64,000 bases of DNA from Saccharicrinis aurantiacus (GTDB lineage Bacteria; Bacteroidota; Bacteroidia; Bacteroidales; Marinilabiliaceae), in assembly GCF_001660705.2 (NCBI RefSeq), contig NZ_LYBV02000036.1:1-64000 (forward strand), written 5' to 3'. Each line of letters begins with the position of its first letter. Position 1 is the stretch's first letter. Made by a program: the position numbers and the translations under genes. Shown piece by piece: positions 28,864 through 38,271 of the stretch. The notes under the pieces are model-generated. The model had not been told where the DNA came from and made no database searches. It saw only the letters and a program-made list of their open reading frames with translations.

Positions 28864-29289
28864 GTGGGAAGAATATTAGCTTTAGATTACGGGAAGAAGA
28901 AAACTGGAGTAGCAGTTACAGATCCAATGCAAATAATTGCCAATGGGTTAGATACTGTTCCATCCCATACATTAGTTGAATTTCTTGAAAAGTATATGGC
29001 CACTGAACAAGTTGATAAGATTGTTTTAGGGTATGCGAGGCAAAATGATGGGACCGATTCTGAATCGATGAAGTACATTAAGCCTTTTTATAATAGACTA
29101 AAAAACAAATTTCCGACTTTAGATGTTGAATGGGTAGACGAGTGGGGAACTTCAAAGATGGCATTTCAAGCAATGATTGATGGAGGATTAAAGAAGAAAG
29201 CCCGTAGAGATAAGGCGATGGTAGATAAAATAAGTGCCACAATAATTTTGCAATCTTATTTAGAACAAAAAGGAAATTTTAGAATATGA
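28864..29289 (+). CDS. ruvX: Putative pre-16S rRNA nuclease / Holliday junction resolvase-like protein
   Basis: A 141-residue YqgF-family RNase H-like protein. The first strand [17 protein letters not shown] carries the metal-binding Asp8. [12 protein letters not shown] and [10 protein letters not shown] follow, and the closing [14 protein letters not shown] helix supplies the last acidic residue. E. coli YqgF acts in 16S rRNA 5-prime maturation, the likely role here. The start is GTG; an ATG two bases upstream is out of frame. The last bases overlap the ATG of def by four bases (ATGA), so the two genes are translationally coupled. Confidence 0.9.
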   Translation: MGRILALDYGKKKTGVAVTDPMQIIANGLDTVPSHTLVEFLEKYMATEQVDKIVLGYARQNDGTDSESMKYIKPFYNRLKNKFPTLDVEWVDEWGTSKMAFQAMIDGGLKKKARRDKAMVDKISATIILQSYLEQKGNFRI

Positions 29290-29840
29290 TTTATCCAATT
29301 TATGTATATGGTCATCCTGTGTTACGCAAGGTAGCCGAAGAAATAGATGAAGACTACGAAGGTTTAAGTGATTTAATTGATAATATGTGGCAAACAATGT
29401 ACCATACGGATGGTATAGGTTTAGCTGCCCCTCAGATAGGTAAGCCTATCCGATTAATGGTGATTGATGCAGACCCAATGGGAGAGGAGTTTCCTGAATT
29501 GGCTGGTTTCAAAAGAACTTATATTAATCCAATTATAACGGACTTTTATGAGGATGAAATTGTTTCAGAATCAGAAGGTTGCTTGAGTCTTCCGGGTATT
29601 AGGGAAGAAGTAAAACGACCATCGAAAGTAAAAATTGAATACGAGGATATCAATTTCGAATTAAAGGAAGAGGTTCTCGAAGGTTTTGCAGCAAGAGTGG
29701 TTCAACATGAGTATGATCACCTTGAGGGTAAATTATTTGTTGATCATCTATCTCCATTGAAGAAACGATTATTGAAAGGTAAGTTAACATCCATAAGCAA
29801 AGGAAAAGCCGATGTTAATTATCGAATTAAAACAAAATAG
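29286..29840 (+). CDS. def: Peptide deformylase
   Basis: A 184-residue metalloenzyme that removes the N-formyl group from nascent proteins. All three family motifs are present: [10 protein letters not shown] (43-52), EGCLSL with metal ligand C99, and QHEYDHLEG with ligands H141 and H145 and catalytic E142. It overlaps ruvX by four bases in a two-gene operon ended by a terminator. Length and motif spacing match the type-I-like bacterial enzymes. Confidence 0.96.
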   Translation: MIYPIYVYGHPVLRKVAEEIDEDYEGLSDLIDNMWQTMYHTDGIGLAAPQIGKPIRLMVIDADPMGEEFPELAGFKRTYINPIITDFYEDEIVSESEGCLSLPGIREEVKRPSKVKIEYEDINFELKEEVLEGFAARVVQHEYDHLEGKLFVDHLSPLKKRLLKGKLTSISKGKADVNYRIKTK

Positions 29841-29848
29841 TTATTTAC

Positions 29849-29878
29849 AAAAGCACCTTTTAGAGGTGCTTTTTTTTA
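29849..29878 (+). terminator. Terminator of ruvX-def
   Basis: A perfect 10-bp stem AAAAGCACCT/AGGTGCTTTT (29849-29858, 29864-29873) is followed by T residues. Confidence 0.87.
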
Positions 29879-29902
29879 TGTCGTTTTTTGATTATAACTT
29901 AC

Positions 29903-29963
29903 TTGGTGCTAAATATGTTTTTATTATTATTTTTGGCAGAAATAATATGTGTTGATACACATA
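29903..29963 (+). promoter_or_regulatory. Promoter and downstream palindrome before sensor kinase
   Basis: TTG (29903-29905) and TATTTTTG (29928-29935) form a promoter-like pair. Ten bases downstream lies TATGTGT-TGAT-ACACATA (29946-29963), a perfect 7-bp inverted repeat in the expected 5-prime leader. It could be an operator or an RNA hairpin. Confidence 0.45.
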
Positions 29964-29987
29964 TGTGAGTACAGCTAAAAACTAACT

Positions 29988-31325
29988 ATGCACACAAATA
30001 AAAACCTCACTAAAGAGCAGAGTAAGCAATTTAACCTTTGGCAATACAAAAGTAACTTACCCTACATAAGGCTTTATTTCCTTATGTTCATGCTTGGGTA
30101 TCCCTTATTTGGTTTAATGGATTACTTTGGTACTGGAAATTCATATGAAACAGTATTAAGAATTAGGTTGTTATTTGGGTTTCCTTTATTGGTATTTGCA
30201 TTCATTTCAACCTTCTATAGCAGTTTTAACGCTTATAATAAAATAATAAGCGGAATAGCTCTGTTTGTGATGAATATATCTATTCCGTTAATGTATTCTT
30301 TTTTACCTTCAGATAGCCCAGATGCTGCAACTTATTATGGTGGATTTTTAATTACATTAGTATCAATGGGCGTTTCATTAGGCGACAAGCGTTTTATTAC
30401 AGTTTCATTAATTGTAAATAGTGTTGCTTTTTGTATGGTTGCGTTTTGGGTGCACGATCTGCACATAACGGATGCTAATTTATTTGCCAAAACAGTTTTT
30501 TATTTGGCAACTGCCGTTTTATTCTTTTGTATAACGGCACATGTATTAGAGAATAGATCTGTAAAGTTGTTTCTAGCTCTGCAAGAACTCGAAAATGAGA
30601 AAGGGAAAGTTGATCTTCAAAACGATAGATTAAGAGCTGTTAATTCTGTTAAAGACCGTTTCTTTGCTATTATATCTCACGATTTAAGAACACCGTTTAA
30701 TAGTATGTTAGGTTATTTTGAGGTGAAGTTACGAGAAGCTGAGGAAAAAAAGATTGAGATAGATTCAAATGTTTTGCAGCTTTTTTATCAAGAAACTAGG
30801 AATACCTACGATTTCTTGGATAACTTATTGCAGTGGAGCAAAACCCAAATGAACAACACTGAAATAAGTAAATCTCCAGAATTGTTGATTGATATTTATG
30901 AAAAAAGTATCGATTTATTTAAAACTCAAGCCGCACAAAAGTCAATTACATTAGAATCTAATATTGATAAGGATTTATTAGTTTCTTGCAATAAAGAGCT
31001 CATTATTGCTGTATTGCGTAATCTAATAAGTAATGCCATTAAATACAGCCATAAAGGAGGAGTAGTTACTTTAGATGCAGTAATATTGAATGATAAAGTA
31101 GTTATTAAGGTTTGTGATTCAGGTGTTGGTATAGAACTGAGCCAGATTAAAGATTTGCAATATTCTATTTATGGTAGTACTCAAAAAGGAACAAATGGTG
31201 AAATAGGTTCCGGTACAGGTCTTTTAATCTGTCACGATTTCTTAAAACAGCATAATACGGCATTGGGTATAACTAGTGAGATAAACAAAGGAAGTGAGTT
31301 TTCCTTTATTCTTACAAGGGGATAA
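29988..31325 (+). CDS. Orphan membrane sensor histidine kinase
   Basis: The 445-residue protein has about six transmembrane segments in residues 28-186, a short coiled linker (190-220), then a HisKA domain with the phospho-acceptor H231 in SHDLRTPFNSM. The HATPase domain follows with N349 (NLISNAIKYSHKGG), the G1 box DSGVGIE and G2 box GSGTGLLICHDFL. No response regulator, PAS or receiver domain is encoded with it or beside it, so its partner must be elsewhere. The input stimulus is unknown. A perfect palindrome lies in its upstream region. Confidence 0.9.
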   Translation: MHTNKNLTKEQSKQFNLWQYKSNLPYIRLYFLMFMLGYPLFGLMDYFGTGNSYETVLRIRLLFGFPLLVFAFISTFYSSFNAYNKIISGIALFVMNISIPLMYSFLPSDSPDAATYYGGFLITLVSMGVSLGDKRFITVSLIVNSVAFCMVAFWVHDLHITDANLFAKTVFYLATAVLFFCITAHVLENRSVKLFLALQELENEKGKVDLQNDRLRAVNSVKDRFFAIISHDLRTPFNSMLGYFEVKLREAEEKKIEIDSNVLQLFYQETRNTYDFLDNLLQWSKTQMNNTEISKSPELLIDIYEKSIDLFKTQAAQKSITLESNIDKDLLVSCNKELIIAVLRNLISNAIKYSHKGGVVTLDAVILNDKVVIKVCDSGVGIELSQIKDLQYSIYGSTQKGTNGEIGSGTGLLICHDFLKQHNTALGITSEINKGSEFSFILTRG

Positions 31326-31349
31326 TGTGTAAAATAGATTTATAGAAAA

Positions 31350-31383
31350 TTGAGTTTCCTAAAACCTTTTTGTCGTATGTTTG
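31350..31383 (+). promoter_or_regulatory. Promoter before TonB-dependent receptor
   Basis: TTG (31350-31352) and TATGTTTG (31376-31383) with a 23-base spacer lie about 30 bases before the ATG at 31413. Confidence 0.45.
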
Positions 31384-31393
31384 TTTATTAATC

Positions 31394-31433
31394 GAAACTA
31401 AACATTAAACAAATGAAACTAAACATTAAACAA
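31394..31433 (+). repeat. 21-bp tandem duplication across the start codon
   Basis: GAAACTAAACATTAAACAA occurs at 31394-31412 and again at 31415-31433, a period of 21 bases. The second copy follows directly on the ATG. In frame the first copy would read SKLNIKQ and the second MKLNIKQ. Confidence 0.9.
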
Positions 31434-33827
31434 GCTAAATTAACTATTAGTATAATACTTTTATTTGCTATAAGCACTCTTGGCTTTTCGCAATCAGGAA
31501 AAATAAGTGGTATTATTAAAGATGCATACTCGAATAAACCAGTTGAGTTTGCAAATATGATTATAAGAAATACTACAATAGGTACTTCAACAGACTCTTT
31601 AGGAAGGTTTACCTTAGAAGGCATAGAGGATGAATTTATTCAAATTCAGATTTCATCTTTAGGATATAAACCAAAAATAACAGAGAGTTTTAGGATATCC
31701 AAGGTGCGTTCAAATTTTGTTGAAATAGATCTTGAACCAAGTTCAGAATCCTTAGAAGAAGTAACTGTACGAGCATCCCCTTTTGCCGATAAAATTGAAA
31801 GTCCGGTTAGTTTGCGTCGTATCGGAATTGATCAGATAGAAAAAAGTGCAGGTGCAAATAGAGATATCTCTAAAGTAATACAAAGTTTCCCAGGTGTAGC
31901 AAGTTCAGCTTCTTTTCGTAATGATATAATTGTACGTGGTGGTGGACCTTCAGAAAATAAATTTTTCATCGACGGGATTGAAATTCCTACTATAAATCAC
32001 TTTTCTACTCAAGGTGCATCTGGTGGACCGGTTGGAATCTTGAATGTTGATTTTATCCGAGAAGTAGATTTTTATTCCAGTGCTTTCCCTTCGGCCAGAG
32101 GTAATGCATTAAGTTCTGTAATGGAATTTAAGCAAATGGATGGTAGTAAAGAAGGAACTGACTTTAAGGCTGTGTTAGGTGCTAGTGAAGTTGCTTTATC
32201 AGCATCGGCTCCTGTTTCTGAAAAAACTTCAATGTTTGTATCTGCGCGTCGCTCCTATTTACAATTCTTATTTTCTGCATTAGATTTACCATTTTTACCA
32301 ACGTTTACTGATTTTCAGTTTAAAACAAAAACAAAGATCAATCAGAAAAATGAAATTACGTTTTTGGGCTTTGGAGCAATTGATCAGTTTAGGTTAAATA
32401 AAAATGCAGGTGATACTCCTGAAAATCAATATACCTTAGCTTATTTGCCAGTTAATGAGCAGTGGAATTATACTTTCGGAGTGAACTATAAGCACTATTT
32501 TGGTAAGAGTTATTTAACTGTGGTGGCAAGTCGAAATCATTTAGATAATTCATCCTATAAATATCAGGATAATATTGAAGTGCCTGAGAACTTAACTTAC
32601 GATTATGCATCTTCTGAAATTGAAAATAAATTCAGAACAGAAATTAATACAGCCATAAATAAATTAACCATAAATGCTGGTGTTGGCTTAGAATCGGCTA
32701 ACTATACTAATGACACTTATCGTTTACTTTACGAAAATGAAGCACCTGTTCAAGATTACTATTCTTCAGAATTATCTTTTTTTAAATACGCGATGTTTGG
32801 TTCGGTTGGTTTGCCAGTTTGGAACGATAGAGTTAAGTTATCATTAGGTTTACGTATGGATGCTAATAATTATTCATCAGATATGAATAATTTGCTTGAC
32901 CAAATTAGTCCTCGTTTTAGTGCATCTGTTAAACTTTCACAACCTTTATACTTTAACTTTAATGTAGGGCGTTATTACCAATTGCCAGCATATACAACAA
33001 TGGGTTACAGAAATGAGCAGGGTGACTTGCTGAATAAACAAAATGGCTTAAAATATATTAATGCCGATCATATTGTAGCAGGTTTCGCTTATCAACCTAA
33101 TAATTTTACAAAAATCACTCTTGAAGGTTTTTATAAAGATTATGGTAACTATCCGTTTAGCGTTAATGATTCGGTTTCTATTGCTAGTAAAGGTGGAGAT
33201 TTTGGAGTTATAGGTGATGAAGAAGTTACACCAACTAGCGATGGCCGTGCTTATGGTTTTGAGATAATGGCGCGTCAAACATCTGCTAAGGGCTATAGCT
33301 TTATTGCAGCATATACTTTTGTGCGTAGTGAGTTTACAAATATAAATGGTGAGTTTGTGCCAAGTTCTTGGGATAGCAAGCATTTATTTACGGCAACAGT
33401 TAATAAATCATTAAAACGTAATTGGGATATAGGATTAAAGTGGCGTTACCTTGGTGGCTTGCCTTATACGCCTGTTGATGTTGAGAAGTCTTCGCTTAAA
33501 GAGGCATGGGATGTTCAGGGAAGAGAATATCTCGATTATGGTCAATTTAACGAAGAGCGTTTGGAAGCTTTTCACCAATTAGATTTACGTATTGATAAAA
33601 CCTACACGTTTTCAAAATGGTCTCTAGGTTTTTATCTTGATATTCAAAATCTCTATAATTTTAAGGCAAAAGAACCTACTAAATATATCAGAGAATTAGA
33701 TGGTGGTGGTAATCCAATTATCGTAAATCCTGAGGCACCTGCTAATGAACAACAATATAGTTTGGTTCCTTTAAATACAGAATCAGGTACAGTATTGCCT
33801 ACTATCGGTATTATTGCTGAGTTTTAA
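31413..33827 (+). CDS. TonB-dependent receptor with carboxypeptidase-regulatory-like N-domain
   Basis: The 804-residue outer-membrane receptor has a signal peptide (ending GFSQ, residue 27). A carboxypeptidase-D regulatory-like beta-sandwich follows (about 30-112: KISGIIKDAYSNKPVEFANMI). The plug domain (about 130-230) includes DISKVIQSFPGVAS, IIVRGGGPSENKFFIDGIEIP and SAFPSARGNALSSVMEF. The remainder is the 22-strand-type barrel, ending in a terminal strand with aromatic/hydrophobic residues (TIGIIAEF). It lacks the SusC-specific signature and has no SusD neighbour, so the ligand (siderophore, vitamin, peptide or other) cannot be assigned. It is a single gene with a 21-bp duplication across its start codon. 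Confidence 0.9.
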   Translation: MKLNIKQAKLTISIILLFAISTLGFSQSGKISGIIKDAYSNKPVEFANMIIRNTTIGTSTDSLGRFTLEGIEDEFIQIQISSLGYKPKITESFRISKVRSNFVEIDLEPSSESLEEVTVRASPFADKIESPVSLRRIGIDQIEKSAGANRDISKVIQSFPGVASSASFRNDIIVRGGGPSENKFFIDGIEIPTINHFSTQGASGGPVGILNVDFIREVDFYSSAFPSARGNALSSVMEFKQMDGSKEGTDFKAVLGASEVALSASAPVSEKTSMFVSARRSYLQFLFSALDLPFLPTFTDFQFKTKTKINQKNEITFLGFGAIDQFRLNKNAGDTPENQYTLAYLPVNEQWNYTFGVNYKHYFGKSYLTVVASRNHLDNSSYKYQDNIEVPENLTYDYASSEIENKFRTEINTAINKLTINAGVGLESANYTNDTYRLLYENEAPVQDYYSSELSFFKYAMFGSVGLPVWNDRVKLSLGLRMDANNYSSDMNNLLDQISPRFSASVKLSQPLYFNFNVGRYYQLPAYTTMGYRNEQGDLLNKQNGLKYINADHIVAGFAYQPNNFTKITLEGFYKDYGNYPFSVNDSVSIASKGGDFGVIGDEEVTPTSDGRAYGFEIMARQTSAKGYSFIAAYTFVRSEFTNINGEFVPSSWDSKHLFTATVNKSLKRNWDIGLKWRYLGGLPYTPVDVEKSSLKEAWDVQGREYLDYGQFNEERLEAFHQLDLRIDKTYTFSKWSLGFYLDIQNLYNFKAKEPTKYIRELDGGGNPIIVNPEAPANEQQYSLVPLNTESGTVLPTIGIIAEF

Positions 33828-33913
33828 CGGAATATTTATCCACTTTTTGTGAGGACTTATAACTTGTACAATGTTAGTAAACAAAATCATTAACTAAAGT
33901 CAAATAATTGTAT

Positions 33914-33921
33914 TACCTTTG
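33914..33921 (+). promoter_or_regulatory. -7 element with long leader before cold-shock gene
   Basis: TACCTTTG fits TAnnTTTG and lies 155 bases before the ATG at 34077. The leader contains a hairpin with arms TGTATTTGCT (33985-33994) and AGCAAATATA (34018-34027). A long structured leader is typical of cold-shock mRNAs. Confidence 0.4.
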
Positions 33922-34076
33922 TGCCGATCAAAAGAAACGCAATAGAGCGAGTTGTGTCAATTGTGTTTTTTTCTCCTGACATGATGTATTTGCTTTTGTA
34001 GTTCTATTCTTTACCATAGCAAATATAGATGCCAACAGACAACAGAATTGTATTAAATATTAACTATAAATAGTAG

Positions 34077-34529
34077 ATGAGTAAATCACAAGAGACATTT
34101 AACAAAAAAGAGCGCGAAAAAAAGAGGTTAAAAAAGAAGCAAGATAAGCTTAAAAGAAAAGAAGAACGTAAAGAAAATGCAACTAAAGGTGCTACTTTGG
34201 ATGATATGATTGCTTACGTTGATGAAAACGGAAACCTTACAGATACTCCTCCGGATCCAGCAGCAAAAACAAAAATTGATGCATCAACAATCGAAATTTC
34301 TATACCTAAAGGTGGTAAAGAAGTTATGCCTTCGGTTAGAAATGGTAAAGTTGATTTCTATAACGATGCAAAAGGATTTGGTTTTATTCGCGAAAGTGGA
34401 ACTCAGGAAAAGTACTTCTTTCATGTTAATGGTCTTATTGATGAAGTTAGAGAGAACGATAAAGTAACTTTTGAACTAGAGCAAGGTTTAAAAGGTCTTA
34501 ATGCCGTTCAAGTAACTAAGATGAAATAA
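34077..34529 (+). CDS. Cold-shock-domain RNA-binding protein with basic N-terminal extension
   Basis: A 150-residue protein. The C-terminal half (about 85-150) is a cold-shock domain with RNP1 KGFGFI and RNP2 YFFHV. The N-terminal 40 residues are a highly charged Lys/Arg/Glu helix (KKEREKKRLKKKQDKLKRKEER). An acidic linker joins them. This arrangement is commoner in Bacteroidota than the bare 70-residue Csp. An RNA chaperone role is inferred. A terminator follows directly. Confidence 0.9.
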   Translation: MSKSQETFNKKEREKKRLKKKQDKLKRKEERKENATKGATLDDMIAYVDENGNLTDTPPDPAAKTKIDASTIEISIPKGGKEVMPSVRNGKVDFYNDAKGFGFIRESGTQEKYFFHVNGLIDEVRENDKVTFELEQGLKGLNAVQVTKMK

Positions 34530-34550
34530 TATTACATCAAAGATATAATG

Positions 34551-34578
34551 AAAAGCTACCCAAGGGTGGCTTTTTTTT
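34551..34578 (+). terminator. Terminator of cold-shock gene
   Basis: The stem AAAAGCTACCC/GGGTGGCTTTT (34551-34561, 34564-34574) with one G-T pair and a tight loop ends in T residues. Confidence 0.85.
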
Positions 34579-34635
34579 GGTTTAATATATAGCGGATTCC
34601 TTTTCTTATTTGTATTAATTATAAATTAATAAGGG

Positions 34636-34643
34636 TATCTTTG
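34636..34643 (+). promoter_or_regulatory. -7 element before FMN oxidoreductase gene
   Basis: TATCTTTG fits TAnnTTTG, 33 bases before the ATG at 34676. A TTTG lies upstream at 34609-34612. Confidence 0.5.
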
Positions 34644-34675
34644 CTAGCTTTCAAATTTGGATAAAAGAATAAATC

Positions 34676-35626
34676 ATGAGTAATAAAATAACAGAACTAT
34701 TTAATATTAAGTATCCAATTATTCAAGGTGGAATGGTTTGGGTTAGTGGCTGGAAATTAGCATCTGCTGTTAGTAATAATGGTGGATTAGGTTTGTTAGG
34801 TGCTGGATCAATGTATCCAGAAGTGTTGAAAGAGCATATTTCTAAAATGAAAACTGCAACTGATAAGCCTTGGGGTGTTAATGTTCCTCTTTTATATCCA
34901 AATGTTGAAGAGCTTATTGATATTATTATTGAAGAAGGGGTTAAAATTGTATTTACTAGTGCCGGAAATCCTGCAAAGTTTACATCAAAATTAAAAGCAG
35001 CTGGTATTACAGTTGTTCATGTTATTGCCAATAGCCGTTTTGCAAAAAAATGCGAAGATAGCGGAGTTGATGCTATCGTTGCTGAAGGTTTTGAAGCGGG
35101 AGGTCATAACAGTAGAGAAGAAACAACCACAATGGTTCTAATTCCTCAAATTAGAAAAGTAACAAATTTGCCATTGATAGCTGCCGGAGGTATTGGAACC
35201 GGAAGAGGAATGGCAGCTGCTACAGCCTTGGGTGCAGATGGAATTCAAATAGGTTCTCGCTTTGCGGTTAGTAAAGAGTCTTCAGCACATCCAAACTTTT
35301 TAAACAAAGTTCTTGAAGCTAACGAAGGAGGAACTGTATTAACCCTGAAGCAATTGGCACCAGTTCGATTAATTCATAATAAATTTTCAGATGAGGTAGA
35401 TGCTGCTCAAAAACGTGGAGCTACTCCTGAAGAATTAAAAGAAATGTTAGGAAGAGGACGTGCTAAAAAAGGTATGTTTGAGGGAGATCTTGACGAAGGA
35501 GAATTAGAAATCGGACAGGTATCTTCGCTAATTAATGATATTCCATCAGTATCAGAAATTATCACTGATGTGATTAAAGAATACAATGAGGTAGTTACTT
35601 GTTTAAGTAATAAGGGAACCTATTAA
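34676..35626 (+). CDS. Nitronate monooxygenase / FabK-type FMN oxidoreductase
   Basis: A 316-residue FMN TIM-barrel protein. It starts with ITELFNIKYPIIQGGMVWVS, the first strand shared by nitronate monooxygenases and FabK enoyl-ACP reductases. The AEGFEAGGHNSRE motif contains the conserved active-site His. AAGGIGTGRGMAAATALGADGIQIGSRF forms the FMN phosphate site. The two activities cannot be separated safely from motifs alone; a FabK role in fatty-acid synthesis is as plausible as nitronate detoxification. The M16 protease genes begin 48 bases later, perhaps in the same transcript. Confidence 0.85.
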   Translation: MSNKITELFNIKYPIIQGGMVWVSGWKLASAVSNNGGLGLLGAGSMYPEVLKEHISKMKTATDKPWGVNVPLLYPNVEELIDIIIEEGVKIVFTSAGNPAKFTSKLKAAGITVVHVIANSRFAKKCEDSGVDAIVAEGFEAGGHNSREETTTMVLIPQIRKVTNLPLIAAGGIGTGRGMAAATALGADGIQIGSRFAVSKESSAHPNFLNKVLEANEGGTVLTLKQLAPVRLIHNKFSDEVDAAQKRGATPEELKEMLGRGRAKKGMFEGDLDEGELEIGQVSSLINDIPSVSEIITDVIKEYNEVVTCLSNKGTY

Positions 35627-35674
35627 CAGATATTGCTTTATAGCCAAGTCGGCGCATAAATATAGATAAGTAGA

Positions 35675-36925
35675 ATGATAGAAATTAAGAAATATACGCT
35701 CGATAATGGTTTAAGAATAATCGTTCATCCTGATAAAACAACACCTTTAGCTGCGGTTAATGTGTTGTACAATGTTGGAGCTAAAGATGAGAGTGAACTT
35801 AAAACAGGTTTCGCGCATTTGTTTGAGCATTTAATGTTTGGAGGTAGTAAAAATATTCCATCGTATGATGAACCATTACAAAATGTAGGGGGTGACAATA
35901 ATGCTTGGACAAGTAATGATATGACGAATTACTATCTTACTTTACCAGCTTCTAATATTGAAACAGGGTTTTGGTTAGAATCTGATAGAATGTTAGAGTT
36001 AGATTTCTCTCAAGATTCACTAGATGTTCAAAAAAAGGTTGTTATTGAAGAGTACAAACAGCGTTATTTAAATCAGCCTTATGGTGATGTTCCTTTATTG
36101 ATGCGTCCTTTGATGTACAAAACGCATCCTTATAAATGGCCGACTATTGGTGCCGATATAAAACATATTGAAGAGGCAACTTTAGAAGATGTAAAGAGTT
36201 TCTTTTATAAGCATTATGCACCAAATAATGCCATTCTATCTGTTTCTGGAAATGTAGATCCTGATGAAGTATATGAATTAGCAAAAAAGTGGTTTGGCGA
36301 TATTCCTTCTCGTGATGTTGCCACACGCTCTTTACCTGAAGAACCTATTCAAACAGAATTAAGATCTATTAAGGTTGAAAGAGATGTGCCAACAGATATG
36401 CTTCAAATGTCATTTCACATGTGCGCACGTCGTGATGATGATTATTATGCTATGGATCTGTTATCCGATGTATTATCTAACGGAACTAGCTCTCGTTTAA
36501 ATCAACATCTTATAAAAGAGCAAAAGCTTTTTACCGATGTACACGCTTATATTTCTGGCGATGTTGAACCTGGCATATTTACTTTCTCAGGCCATGTATC
36601 AGATGATGTTAATATCGATGATGCAGAAAAGGCTATTTGGAAAGAAATTGAAATGATAAAAGAAGAGTTGGTTTCAGATTATGAGTTGGACAAAGTTAAA
36701 AATAAGGTAGAGTCTACCATCACATTTTCTGAAATTAATTTCTTGAACAAAGCTATGAATTTAGCACAGTTCGAATTATTAGGAGAAGCAGAAGATGCCA
36801 ATGCTGAGGTTGATAAATACAGAAAAGTTACTGCACAACAAATACAGGATTGTTGTAAAAAGGTTTTGGTTGAGAGCAATTGCTCAAAATTACATTATCT
36901 ATCAAAATCAAAGAAAAATAGTTAG
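35675..36925 (+). CDS. M16 family zinc metallopeptidase, catalytic subunit
   Basis: A 416-residue insulinase/processing-peptidase family protein. The inverted zinc motif HLFEH (H48, E51, H52) is intact, and the third-ligand region EEYKQRYLNQPYG is present downstream. The C-terminal M16 half runs from about residue 185. It has no signal peptide. The next gene, 37 bases on, encodes the partner lacking the zinc motif, so the two should form the heterodimer known for mitochondrial-processing-peptidase-like bacterial M16B pairs. Substrate is unknown, probably peptides. Confidence 0.92.
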   Translation: MIEIKKYTLDNGLRIIVHPDKTTPLAAVNVLYNVGAKDESELKTGFAHLFEHLMFGGSKNIPSYDEPLQNVGGDNNAWTSNDMTNYYLTLPASNIETGFWLESDRMLELDFSQDSLDVQKKVVIEEYKQRYLNQPYGDVPLLMRPLMYKTHPYKWPTIGADIKHIEEATLEDVKSFFYKHYAPNNAILSVSGNVDPDEVYELAKKWFGDIPSRDVATRSLPEEPIQTELRSIKVERDVPTDMLQMSFHMCARRDDDYYAMDLLSDVLSNGTSSRLNQHLIKEQKLFTDVHAYISGDVEPGIFTFSGHVSDDVNIDDAEKAIWKEIEMIKEELVSDYELDKVKNKVESTITFSEINFLNKAMNLAQFELLGEAEDANAEVDKYRKVTAQQIQDCCKKVLVESNCSKLHYLSKSKKNS

Positions 36926-36962
36926 TAATTATCATCAAACCTGTAAGTAATATTTTTTATTT

Positions 36963-38240
36963 ATGATTAATAGAGCAGAAGCACCAACATATAAGCAGCC
37001 AGAGAAACTAAATATTTTGGCAGCAAAAGAATTTAAATTACAAAATGGTATTCCAGTCCAGTATATCGAAGGAGGAACTCAGGAAGTTTGTAAAATTGAT
37101 TTAATCTTTCCAGCAGGCGTTGTACAATCTCATAAACCATTATTAGCTTCATTTACAAGTAACTTAATGCTTGAAGGTACTGAGAATATGACTTCCTTTG
37201 AAATTGCAGAGAAAGTAGATTATTACGGTGCTTTTCTTGCGCAGTCAACAAATTACCACCATTCTCAAGTAACTTTATATACCTTAACCAAACACTTAGA
37301 TAAACTATTGCCTGTTCTAGAAGAGGTTGTAAAACGACCTGTATTTAGTCAGCATGAATTTGATATATATTTAGCAAAGAAGAAGCAAGATTTTCTTGTT
37401 GATTCTGAGAAAGTAAAAACTCTAGCGCACCGTAAATCTCAAGAAATCTTATTTACAAATGCCCACCCTTATGGAAGAGTTGCCAAAGTTCATCATTTTG
37501 ATGAGATAGGAGTAGAGGATTTAAAGGATTTTTATAAAAAGCAGTATGCTTCAAACTTATGCGAAGTAATTGTATCAGGTAGAGGTGGCGATAAATTGGA
37601 GTCATTCTTAAATCAATATTTTGGGGGTGATGATTGGAGTGTTGCAGCTCCCGAAGAGCCAAAATTGCCCGAGGTAAAGGGAGAAGCAAGGCGTTTTTTC
37701 TTAGTTGAGAAAGCTGACGCAAAGCAAAGTGCCATAAAAATAGTGAGAAACTCGGTTACTAAAGATCATGAAGATTATTTGCCACTTCAGGTTTTAAATA
37801 CCGTTTTTGGAGGATATTTCGGGTCTCGATTAATGACAAACCTCCGCGAAGAGAAAGGTTTAACTTACGGTATCTCTTCTTATACAATTTCATTTATTGA
37901 AGCTGGTATTTTTGGTGTTTCTACAGAAGTTGTTGCCGAGAAACGTGATTTAGCTGTTTCTGAAATATTTGCCGAAATGGGCAAGATGCAGAATAATTTA
38001 GTTTCTGATGAGGAGTTATCTCGTGTAAAGAACTATATGTTAGGCGAATTACAACGTAACCTTGATGGGCCATTTGCAGTTTCAGATGCTTATCGTGGTT
38101 TAATGGGATTTAAATCAGATATTAGTTTTTATCATAAGTTTACCGAATTGGTTAAAAACATCACAGCTAAAGAAATACAAACTTTGGCTCAAAAATATCT
38201 AAATCCACAAGACTTTTATACCGTTATAGCAGGTAAGTAG
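36963..38240 (+). CDS. M16 family peptidase, non-catalytic partner subunit
   Basis: A 425-residue M16 protein in which the HxxEH position is replaced (ASFTSNLMLEGTE), so it cannot bind zinc. It keeps the C-terminal glycine-rich loop and substrate-binding GSRLMTNLREEKGLTYGISS motif that completes the active site in M16B heterodimers. It follows the catalytic subunit by 37 bases in an operon. Function as a heterodimer is by family inference. Confidence 0.92.
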   Translation: MINRAEAPTYKQPEKLNILAAKEFKLQNGIPVQYIEGGTQEVCKIDLIFPAGVVQSHKPLLASFTSNLMLEGTENMTSFEIAEKVDYYGAFLAQSTNYHHSQVTLYTLTKHLDKLLPVLEEVVKRPVFSQHEFDIYLAKKKQDFLVDSEKVKTLAHRKSQEILFTNAHPYGRVAKVHHFDEIGVEDLKDFYKKQYASNLCEVIVSGRGGDKLESFLNQYFGGDDWSVAAPEEPKLPEVKGEARRFFLVEKADAKQSAIKIVRNSVTKDHEDYLPLQVLNTVFGGYFGSRLMTNLREEKGLTYGISSYTISFIEAGIFGVSTEVVAEKRDLAVSEIFAEMGKMQNNLVSDEELSRVKNYMLGELQRNLDGPFAVSDAYRGLMGFKSDISFYHKFTELVKNITAKEIQTLAQKYLNPQDFYTVIAGK

Positions 38241-38271
38241 TTATTTTTGTTTATAATTGCTATTCGTTACA

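Noticed and set aside
31413-33827. TonB-dependent receptor as a second SusC of a PUL
   Set aside because: The SusC signature after the N-domain is missing and no SusD-like or glycan-active gene is adjacent.
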